A stretch of DNA of 16,908 nucleotides from Cytidiella melzeri (Eukaryota > Basidiomycota > Agaricomycetes > Polyporales > Irpicaceae). Positions within the stretch are counted from its first letter, which is position 1, and every line of letters begins with the position of its first letter. Shown here piece by piece: positions 7,667 through 15,409 of the stretch. The stretch spans positions 1 through 16,908 of the forward strand of contig JABYQR010000603.1 of assembly GCA_022592445.1 (NCBI GenBank), read 5' to 3'. The position numbers were made by a program, and so were the translations under genes. Under the pieces are notes generated by a model. That model worked only from the letters and a program-made list of their open reading frames with translations, was not told where the DNA came from and searched no databases.

Positions 7667-8188
7667 CCTTTCAATGTATCTGTTGTTAGGATGGATCAGC
7701 AAGAATAGTGACAAAGGTGTCTTTGGTGATGAAGAAGATGTGCATCACAAAGTCTACAGATTTGCACATGGTACCAAGGATCTTGATGCCGAGGAAGATG
7801 TTGAGCAAACAGAACATGGCAAAATGTTGCAAACAGTCTTCACACCCTATTATTTTTCTTCACTTCTTCAATTATCCTGATAACTAGTTGTCATCCTTAC
7901 ATTTGCCTTGACAATCCAACTCGTCCTTCCTCCCTCACTCCCTGATCCACATTGCCTCCATTCAACACAGACTATTATGTCATTGGTTATCTTCTTGTGT
8001 CCATTCGAACCTCGGACCTAACTCTGATTGGTTGACTCAACCCTGTGCCAGGTACGCACATCCCTGTACTTATAGTATTCATACTCCATCCTATACCAGG
8101 GCTGTTGATTGATAATTTTCCTCTTCATCATCAAGATTCACATGCAAAGTGTATTCATTATGTTGTTTGATAGTCAGCATAGAAATAG
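7667..8188. other. possible decayed coding fragment and spacer
   Basis: At about 7708-7880 a + strand frame reads DKGVFGDEEDVHHKVYRF and then an acidic DAEEDVEQTEHG, which looks protein-like but has no start, family or continuation. The preceding frame ends in VVRMDQQE just upstream, so a frameshift may join them. From 7880 to 8188 I see no coding signal. Probably remnant transposon sequence into which LTR A inserted. Confidence 0.25.
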
Positions 8189-8531
8189 TGCTGCTCACCT
8201 CAGAGCCAGTACCGTGGAAACCCGCGGCAGCGGGAAACACTCGAAGACAGAAACTAGCACGAGATATATTGTTGTAGACTTCAACGTCGGGACAAAAGGA
8301 ATAAGCAGATAATAATGTGTATGATAAGTCAGTGTACCTTCAATGTCGGGACAAAAGGAATGAAGTCTGTCAACGTTGAAGGCGAGGTTTATATATGAAC
8401 GTCAGAGGCTCGGCGGGGACAAATAGGAATGTGAGAACAGAGAGGAAGAGTGTTTATGTAAGCAATGTCCTGAATAGGTAACTGTACTCGTTGTGGCCCT
8501 GTGGCCAGGGTTACACACCCCCACCTGCTCT
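8189..8531 (-). mobile_element. probable LTR, family D, with adjacent polypurine tract
   Basis: Read leftward from 8517 the sequence starts TGTGTAACCC, immediately preceded by a purine-rich GGTGGGGG (8525-8518). This is the arrangement of a polypurine tract followed by a 3' LTR. TATATAAA lies at 8395-8388. The far end is uncertain; TG...CA would be satisfied near 8189, but no target duplication is visible, as expected if the 8518 side joins internal element sequence. It bears no clear sequence relation to LTRs A, B or C. Confidence 0.4.
8279..8337 (-). other. putative leader intron in LTR D, bracketed by a 24-bp direct repeat
   Basis: Read leftward, a 59-bp segment starts GTACAC and ends GAAG. 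A 24-bp sequence (beginning ATTCCTTTTGTCCCGAC, ending TTGAAG, one mismatch) precedes the donor at 8361-8338 and forms the last 24 bases at 8302-8279. The donor lies about 51 bp past the TATA box at 8395-8388. The branch site is not canonical, so splicing is less certain than in LTR A. Confidence 0.35.
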
Positions 8532-8534
8532 GGT

Positions 8535-9137
8535 ACGCATAAGGCCGTATAAATAGAGCTTTACCAAAAAGGGAAAGGGCAGCTGTTCCAAACACAATCC
8601 AAGTAACTATGATACACTGCAAAACATGTATGAGCATGCAAGCAGCACAAACAGAAGACAAAACCTGCGTAAGTTGAGAAAACCAAGGAAACAGAAGCAT
8701 AGCATGGCAAAGATATAAATTGAGCTTTACCGGAAAAGGGAAAGGGCAGCTGTTACAAACGCAATCTAAGCAACCATGATACACTGTGAAACATGTGTGA
8801 GTAGATGAGCAGTGCAAACAGAATAAACAAAGAGCCTGACAGAGGCATGAATAGAGCTTTACTAGAAAGGGGGAATTGGAAGACTCACATCAGTAAGGTT
8901 TTGTACACTATGTAACAGTCTTATATACTAGAATATGTACCCTCTTATATACTGAAATATGTACCCTTCAATCATATCTATTGTCCCATGTAATTGCCTA
9001 AGATTGCTATGTGACTAGCTGTTGAGGAGCTCACAAATCACCCAAGTCCCCCGCCGAGCTCTTGGTTTGCCGCCATCAGCCCGCGCCTAGCGGAGTTTGA
9101 TTAGTGCTGACAATTGGGTGGGAGATTAACCTCAAGT
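8535..9137 (-). repeat. right copy of the inverted transposon 3'-region repeat
   Basis: This is the reverse-complement partner of 4942-5465, with one more of the internal units that open GTAAAGCTC-ATTTAT (three starts here against two on the left). The boundary at 9131-9137 includes the stop codon of the leftward pseudogene at 9132 and above, so the repeat is the 3' non-coding part of that element. Its low-coordinate end abuts the LTR D region near 8535. The - strand frame at 8389-8817 lies across both repeats and is judged non-coding. Confidence 0.75.
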
Positions 9138-10110
9138 GTGTTCTTGTTTAACAGTCATCAACAAATTAAAATCTATTTCTGTAACATGACCATTGTACTC
9201 AGTATGTCTACCAGTATGTATTCCATCATGAAACCATGTAGGACCATTGTTATCAATAATACGGCAAGTGAAATGATTTTCACCATGGTAGATAATTCCA
9301 TGTAAGTTAACCTCGAGTCCACTAGCCTGCATGTTACATTCAAACTTGAAGACAATGTCATCATCTAATATTACTGCTATAAATGAAGGTGCACTTGAGA
9401 ACCTGTACATTAATTATGTATTTGTGTGATATGTAGTACATTTTTTCTTGGATTCGATGTGCATTAGTGCGTTCATCCACTGTGAGATTGTTTGTCCATA
9501 ACACGAGCCAACATGTTTGACTTTATTGACATGGATTGTCCAACAGAGACCGGAATTTTCCATCACAGTCACAAGTTTACTGTTCAATTGTAACTAGAAA
9601 CTCCAATGGATCAACTGATGATCCGAGCGCTAGTAACTACCGTATATAAGACTTCATACTTGATCAATAAGGATAACTCACTTTGATCCCCAACTCCCAC
9701 TGTGTGATCCCAGCCTACCTTTGTCTCTCAACGTCCTACTCTACTCTCATAGCCTTCTAACGGGTGGGAAGATCTCCAATATCACCGTGATACTTGTGTA
9801 CTTGCAAATGTCTTCTTGAGCAATATTAAAGGCAGCCTCAGTCATAGGGCCCAGCTGGCTGATATATGTATTGATATATGATTGCAAGACATGGAGCACG
9901 TGTTGTCCAAGGAGTGCCAGCAACTGCGGTGACGAAATGCACCACAGAATCTGGGTAGCAGACTGAACTCATACTGATAGAACCTCGAGGAGTGTAGATT
10001 TGGTCTACAAATACTAGTTGTACATGATTCGGCCAACTCAAACAAAGTGTCGAAAACCCAAATAGTTGCGTTATCTGACAGAGGTCGAAATCCTGAGTTA
10101 AGTAATACGG
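9132..10110 (-). pseudogene. decayed transposon-type gene with a ubiquitin-protease-like C-terminus, split by an LTR fragment
   Basis: Read leftward, coding-like sequence runs from about 10110 to 9800, is interrupted by LTR-like DNA (9527 to about 9800), and resumes to a stop at 9132. The upstream part is spread over frames: FELAESCTTSICRPN in one, YPDSVVHFVTAVAGTPWTTR in another, then a switch back near 9870 where a short ATAT repeat shifts the frame. The last 92 residues (9410-9135) contain LHGIIYHGENHFTCRI and WFHDGIHTG, resembling the end of ubiquitin-protease-type domains, where a G/N-H-[FY]-x motif carries the catalytic His. That assignment is from memory of motif shape and is moderate at best. 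A TAA stop lies just upstream of 9410. The gene is non-functional as it stands and belongs to the element whose 3' repeat follows. Confidence 0.45.
9527..9800 (+). mobile_element. LTR fragment related to family C, right end unclear
   Basis: It starts TGACATGGATTGTCCAACAG, very like the start of LTR C, and keeps the next bases (AGACCGGA, TTTTCC, CACAAGTTTAC) before diverging. A TATA motif (GTATATAAG) lies near 9643-9651. The end near 9800 is approximate: no CA followed by the left flank TTTAT (9522-9526) is found, so the copy is truncated or a distinct subfamily. It lacks the 19-bp minisatellite and the repeat-bracketed GT...AG segment of LTR C. It separates two parts of the leftward pseudogene. 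Confidence 0.55.
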
Positions 10111-10201
10111 CAATCCGACGTCGTCTACATTTGCAGGAGCACCATCTGCGTGCCCGAGTTGGCTGCTGTCGTCCTAAAGTACTTGAAACCCATCTGATGT
10201 G

Positions 10202-12069
10202 TCACAAATTCAACGCGCGTCGCATTTTTGGCCCCACCAGTGGATAAAACCGCGGTGGGTCTGCCTGATCAGCTTCAATTTGAGACATCCGCATCGCACT
10301 GGCTACAACCTGCACCGGACGGCGTTCCGAGTCTCGTCCGATTTTCCATCGCCAAACGGCGTCGTTGTATCGTATGTCGGGATCGGGCTCGGAGAAGATC
10401 CAGTCAAATTCTTCAAGTGTATCGCAAGCAGTAGCGAGAGCGTGCACGAGACGAGTTGCCGAAGGTCTGTTTCTTTCCTCCCATGCTCGCAATATCAGCA
10501 CGGGGTACGTCTTGGGGACTTCTTCCTCGTCGGCGAGTTGCAACGCATCTCGGATCCATCCCAGCATTTCGTGGTCATCTAGGGACAGGTCGTCCTCGCC
10601 GAAAAACACGAACGGCGGTAATGCACGGTCAAGGGACGTATCGCGGTCCTGTCTTTCCTCCCATCTGTCGTCATCAACAGACCACCAGCACAAAGCGAAT
10701 TTTCGCAGAAAGCCCAATTTCCCAAGGAAGCTATCAATCATCTCCGTCTGGATAGTTCAGCAGGTAATGGGCTCAATTAGCGGCAGTGCTGCTTACCATC
10801 ATTGCCATATACGTTGTCTTGACAGGACGATCTTTTATTGCCAACCAAAGCTCCTCAACGAATGGGGTCGCAACTGACAGATGGCCCAGCGCCTCGGTGA
10901 CCTTGCAATGACTATTGCGGCCCTCTTCCTCGGTGTATAATCTGAGGTTATGCAAGAGCAACCCGGTACAGATATATCGAGGTTCCGATGATCCAACGGA
11001 CGTGTCCCGCGAGGCATTTTGGGCATTTTTGGGAACACGAGTGAATCCGAACGCATTGCAAACTACCTGGGCGCCAGGTACAATGTTGGGAGGAAATGGA
11101 TGGGTGGTGACGGTCGGGTCATAGCTTATTTGACACAATTTGGAACTGCTGGACGGAGAATCGATCCAGGTCCCGGTACCGTCAATGAGCTTGAGCAACG
11201 CCTCCAAGCGAATTGGGACTTGTTCGTCTAGGTAGAAATTCACTTCGAGCAGAGTGGGATGTTGATGAACAAACTGGAAGAGATCAACGAGGCTAAAACG
11301 TTCTGTGCGAAACATGAACTCAAGGACGGCAAGATTGGGGAAGCGACAGGTTATGAGACACTCGTCGATGAGCTGTGAATAATACCCGGCGTGCAAAGTA
11401 AGCGTTGTGATCGATGTGTAGGTTGCATATTGACCGTAAGGCCGTAATGTTTTTGAAAATTTGTGGCGTGCTTCATGAGGAGTGTAGGGAGTTTCGTTGG
11501 CAACACAGAGCGTCTCTATGCTCGAAAACCCCTCTGAGTTGAGGATCGAGTGTGGCCACACGTCCTTGTAACCGAAGTCCAGTGACTTCAGCCGCGTGGT
11601 GCGACTCAAACTCGACAGAAAACACTCGCCCACTTCTTCTCCGCACTTGAATGTTGTAAGGTTCGTGAATGGGAAGGGGGTGGTCGCGAGCAATTGACAC
11701 GGGACCCTCCAATAGTGATCGTCGATGTATATAGACCTGTTGTAGATACGCCACTTTGGCTCAAAAACATTCCGTATTCGACACAAACATAACACACCTT
11801 ACTAGAGAAGCCAAGTTGGAACTCTCCAAGTTCGATGAGAAAAACACCAGGGATTCGGAGAAAGCTTCCACACGCTTGAAAGTGAGCTTGCGGAAGAGGA
11901 CAGGTAGCATAGCGATCCGAAGTCGTCTGCTAACGCAAGAGAGGTCCAGGATACCCGTACGTTGAGAACATTTCCTTTTCTCGCTGGCGTACAGTATTTC
12001 CCCGATTTCCACGAGGAGTTCGTTTGGCAATTCTTGCAATCCGCGCATGTGGCGGACTTGTGTGGCCAT
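10202..12069 (-). CDS. F-box protein with leucine-rich-like C-terminal region, three exons, complete
   Basis: The coding sequence joins complement(11798-12069, 10797-11736, 10202-10747), 1758 nt and 585 residues. Intron 1 (11737-11797, 61 bp) runs GTGTGT to AACAG; the GTAAGG five bases upstream would put the next exon in the wrong frame. Intron 2 (10748-10796, 49 bp) runs GTAAGC to TCCAG. The F-box is at residues 11-64: LQELPNELLVEIGEIL, then the ILDLSCVSRRLR...VLFRKLTF helix typical of fungal F-box proteins. The middle (about 90-400) has irregular leucine-rich segments (LTTFKCG, LKSLDFG, ITTLTLHAG, LAVLEFMF), fitting a substrate-recognition solenoid. Known role: the F-box binds Skp1 in an SCF ubiquitin ligase. 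The substrate is unknown. F-box genes are strongly expanded in Agaricomycetes. ATG at 12069 gives the F-box its usual N-terminal place. Confidence 0.9.
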
Positions 12070-12231
12070 TCTGTAAAGTTGCCAACATGATTGGCGGTAT
12101 TCGCGATGTAGCTCGTACGCCCTACCTTACTCACTTGGACTCGATGGTCAGAGGCCCGCTTGAGCGAGTGGATGGTAGAGAGTCGAGATTGAGAAATGCA
12201 ACATGAGGCTGCAGGCCACAGCGTGCCACTG

Positions 12232-12253
12232 GAGCGGCCCGTATGGGCCGCTC
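12232..12253. repeat. 9-bp GC-rich hairpin
   Basis: GAGCGGCCC at 12232-12240 and GGGCCGCTC at 12245-12253 form a perfect stem around a 4-base loop. It sits about 165 bp upstream of the F-box start codon and 25 bp from a long T run. It could be a dyad regulatory site or an element end; no partner was found. Confidence 0.65.
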
Positions 12254-12277
12254 GGCCAGGAACAAAGCTTCATTAAC

Positions 12278-12300
12278 TTTTTTTTTTTTTTTTTTTTTTT
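12278..12300. repeat. homopolymer of 23 T
   Basis: An uninterrupted T23 run. Read leftward it is A23, which could be the poly(A) tail of an old retroposed sequence or a nucleosome-depleting poly(dA:dT) tract in the F-box promoter. No target duplication was identified to decide. Length may also be affected by sequencing. Confidence 0.8.
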
Positions 12301-12904
12301 AATCACTAACATTTATAATGCGCCGGCATGAGCCAGAGGCGCAGAAATAGGTGATAGCGTACAAATCACTACCTACGTGAGCAAGTTATAGCTTTGAGAT
12401 AGCTCCCATTTGACAGGAGCTGCAAGCTGCGAGCAACAACCAAGGCTGTCACGTAAGATTCCAGTAAGCTCATGTGCTTGCCTGAGGTTTATGGAGCACG
12501 CTTTTTCCCCTTCTTCCTTCCTCCATCAGGGACTGAACTGTGCAAATCAGGTTGGTGGCGCTTCATTAACTTCACGACTCTTGACCACTTCACCTTGAAA
12601 CACTCGCTCCGCAAGTACTACATGCCTTTGATTCGATAAGTGAATACTCACTACATGACGACTTACATAAACTGGCAACTTTGGCGCTTTGGTGTTGCAC
12701 AGGACAAAAGTCGGATCATTGCAGATGAATTGTCCACTGTCAAATCGCATCATCCCAGAGCTTCCACGCCACTACGTGCGGACAGCCGTCAGGATGGAAC
12801 CCCTTTCTGGGGACCCGCAAGACACAGGACCGGACATTCGAGTTCTCTCAAGTCGAGATCAAATGTGTTGAGGGAGGTTGCCTCCTTAAGCCCATCAAAC
12901 AGCT
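12301..12904. other. intergenic region between the F-box promoter and solo LTR C2
   Basis: No gene is supported. Small open frames occur on both strands (12547-12753 -, 12640-12912 +) without recognisable motifs. The - strand one (CNDPTFVLCNTKAPKLPVYV) is mildly protein-like but has no splice partners or domain. Confidence 0.35.
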
Positions 12905-13626
12905 GTGTCTGACATGGATAGTCCAACAGAGACCGGATTTTTCCAACAATGTCACAAGTTTACAGCCTTGGGCGCCTATCTAGAGCGCTTATTTTCCGGC
13001 TAGGAGTGTTACCGGACCTAACCCTAACCCGGGTCACGTGACATCCTGCCTTATTTATCAATAGTCCAGACCCAAACCCTAGACTCAGTCTGGAGCGGTT
13101 CCAGATCAACCTAGGCTATTGTTCTATTGTTCCTCTTCCATTGATGGGGATTCCCCAGGGATTCCCCCAGGTCTTATTGTTCTATTGTTCTTATCCTATT
13201 ATTGTTCTACGTACCCTGGTCCTTGACAGTTACTCAGGTCCTTGACAGTTACTCAGGTCCTTGACAGTTACCCTGGTTCTTTATTGTTCTATTGTTACTC
13301 CAGTCCCACAGTTACTCCAGTCCCTAGTGTGGGAACTGGTGCACAGACCACCCAGACCCAGTATATATAGTACCCCTTACCCTCCCTGGTTCTGCATCTT
13401 GACCTCTTCGTCATTTGCACTGCCAGGTGAGTTACTCCATGTAACCTAGTATAAGCATAATATTAACTTCGTCATTTGCACTGCCAGTATCCGGCCCCAG
13501 TGCCTGCTTGCCTGCTCATCATCGACTTTGACCTCGTTGTCGTCGTTGGAGATCCACCCCCTTCCTCTCTATTTCACTCCCTTTTTAGGGTTATCAGCAT
13601 AGCAGCAGTCGCTCCGCGACAGTGTC
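12905..13626 (+). mobile_element. solo LTR, family C, copy 2, with GTGTC target duplication
   Basis: The LTR spans 12910-13621 (712 bp), TGACATGG to GCGACA, with GTGTC on both sides (12905-12909, 13622-13626). It aligns end to end with 4030-4784 with few substitutions; the main difference is three instead of five minisatellite units (13218-13274). The TATA motif is at 13362-13370. Different target duplications show that the two copies are independent insertions. Confidence 0.94.
13427..13487 (+). other. putative leader intron in LTR C copy 2
   Basis: The same 61-bp GTGAGT...GCCAG segment as in copy 1, bracketed by the same 21-bp repeat (13406-13426 and 13467-13487). Both copies of the repeat are unchanged between the two LTRs. 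The donor is 57 bp past the TATA box. Confidence 0.5.
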
Positions 13627-13984
13627 GGAGAACTTGAAACCGCCTTTAAAGGTGCTTGCCTCCTGTTGTCCTCTAGATGCCAACTGGATAACGGCCAGAG
13701 AGCGGCATCAGCCTCCAGATGGCAGCGTGAGAGATGGTATCAATCTCTAGATGCGTAATCAGACATTTCATCTAAATCTAGTGGCACCGGAGTGTTCTCC
13801 GTAGAACATGGCATTCTCAATATGGTATCTAGAGGTTTGACACCTTCTCTAGAGGCCATTGTGAGTATGTATCAAGGTACTGATAGCTGAGATAATGTTG
13901 ATTCAGCACTTCAGCACTCAGCCTGCGGTGTGATGATCTTTTTCTCCCCCCTACCACCACACTCTTTGACTTGACCCCCCCCCT
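13627..13984. other. spacer with no recognised gene
   Basis: Contains several TCTAGATG/TCTAGAGG motifs between 13670 and 13855 and pyrimidine-rich runs near 13940-13985. No open frame or repeat partner was identified. Confidence 0.35.
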
Positions 13985-13989
13985 CTCAC

Positions 13990-14488
13990 TGACACAGAGG
14001 CAGGGCTTGACGTGACAAACAGGGACACAAAGTGGATATTGACAAGGAGGTGGTGGCAGGTGTGTAGCACAGTGCTCTCACCAGCTATCAGACTTTCTAC
14101 AAGTATCTAGCCCAGTAAAGACCAAGTTAGCATTGGGTACTGCTAGCTATGTAGTACAGGAGGGGTTTGCTCACCTAGCCCAGTAAAGACCAAGAGGTCG
14201 AGATGGGGGGCTAGAAGTGTACATGCAGCATCTTATATAGACTTCAGGGACCTGCGCACAGACCATGTTAAGGGCAGGCTTTGCAAGAAGCCATGTGAAC
14301 AAAGAACAAAAGAACTACCTAAAGGAGAACAATAGCTATTGTCTAGACTTTGCCAAGAACTCTACTCGTGAGAGAATCTATCTGACAGGAGACCAACTAT
14401 TGTATTCCATTCCCACACCTGTGAGAACATCCTTCCATAAAGAGAACAATAGGGAAAGAACAAAAGGAGTCCATGTGAACAGTATCTA
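13990..14488 (-). mobile_element. partial LTR A abutting a full LTR A
   Basis: These 499 bp match the low-coordinate two thirds of LTR A (start TGACACAGAGG) and stop at CAGTATCTA. The complete LTR A copies continue there with TGACGTCAAACC; here the next base begins a new complete LTR A (TGACACGGAG). Two readings are possible: the chromovirus inserted into an older copy of its own LTR, or the LTR carries a tandem duplication. The partial copy is clearly more diverged than the full one, which favours an older target. Its leader-intron segment (14107-14174, 68 bp, GTGAGC...CTAG, branch TGCTAAC) is retained. Confidence 0.8.
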
Positions 14489-15245
14489 TGACACGGAGAC
14501 GGGGCTCGACGTGACAAACAGGGACACAAAGTGGAAAACGACGAGGAGGTGGTGGCAGGCGTAGAGCACAATGCTTTCACCAGCTATCAGACTTTGTTCA
14601 AGTTGCTAGCCCAGTAAAGACCAAGTTAGTATTCTGACTACCAGCTATGTAGTACAGAGGGGATTTGCTTACCTAGCCCAGTAAAGACCAAGAGGTCGAG
14701 ATGGGGGCTAGGAGCGTACATGTAGCAGCTTATATAGACTTTAGGGACCTGCGCACAGACCATGTTGAGGGCAGGCTTTGCAAGAAGCCATGGGAACGAA
14801 GAACAAAAGAACTACCTAAAGGAGAACAATAGCTATTGTCTAGACCTTGCCAAGAACTCTACCCGTGAGAGAATCTATCTAAAAGGAGACCAACTATTGT
14901 ATTCCATTCCCACACCTGTGAGAACATCCTTCCATAAAGAGAACAATAAGGAAAGAACAATAAGGAGCCCATGTGGACAGTATCTATGACGTCAAACCCT
15001 AGCTATGGGCTGAGCCATGTGCTTGTAGCCATGTGGTCTTACTTAAGCTAAGTCACATGCCAGTGTGACGTAGTAGCAAGTAATGTGACCGTGTGGAGCG
15101 TCTAAGCCACGTGATATGGGCGCTTAATAGACGTGCAAAGGAGTTTATGCAGAGAGAATTGAAACTAGGTTGTAGCCCGGAGTTTTACAGATAAAAACAA
15201 GAGGTAAATTGCGAAAATTAAGGGCTAGTCAGGCCATCCATGACA
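14489..15245 (-). mobile_element. 3' LTR (family A) of a leftward chromovirus
   Basis: A 757-bp LTR, read leftward from TGTCATGG at 15245 to CCGTGTCA at 14489. A polypurine tract directly precedes it (15258-15246), itself preceded by the chromodomain-bearing pol end. A leftward TATATAAG lies at 14736-14729. It matches the solo LTR at 6903-7661 closely throughout. The 5' LTR would lie right of the window. Confidence 0.92.
14606..14672 (-). other. putative leader intron in the chromovirus 3' LTR
   Basis: The same 67-bp segment as in the solo LTR A: GTAAGC donor at 14672, TACTAAC branch site, CTAG acceptor at 14606. It is bracketed by the 20-bp repeat at 14692-14673 and 14625-14606. The donor lies 57 bp past the TATA box. 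Confidence 0.6.
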
Positions 15246-15258
15246 TTACCCCCTCCTA
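15246..15258 (-). other. polypurine tract
   Basis: Read leftward: AGGAGGGGGTAA, ending directly at the TG of the 3' LTR. This is the expected primer site for plus-strand DNA synthesis in Ty3/gypsy elements and fixes the LTR boundary and the element's orientation. Confidence 0.85.
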
Positions 15259-15409
15259 AAATTGAGCGTCCTCGCGAAGCATCACTGTGCTGTGGTGATA
15301 GAGGTCTTCTACCCGTCTACAGGGATTCAGCAGAATTGCCCTGATTGTCTAGTCAGAAGGATGCTAGGAAGTTTCTCCCCTTCTGGTGTCGTTGACTCGA
15401 CGTTACCTG

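Noticed and set aside
7995..8030. GGTTCGAAT on the - strand as a tRNA T-loop
   Set aside because: No 5-bp T-stem and no matching acceptor, D or anticodon arms.
8389..8817. 142-codon - strand open frame
   Set aside because: It spans the junction of the repeat arm and the LTR D region and repeats the same low-information text as the left arm.
4949..9131. TTAA at both outer edges of the inverted arms, suggesting a piggyBac or Kolobok element
   Set aside because: The similarity between the arms extends past TTAA on both sides (ACTTGA), and on the right side the boundary adjoins coding sequence, so TTAA is inside the repeat and not a target duplication.
12232..12265. Helitron 3' end (hairpin near an element terminus)
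   Set aside because: No CTRR terminus follows the stem at the expected 10-12 bases on either strand.
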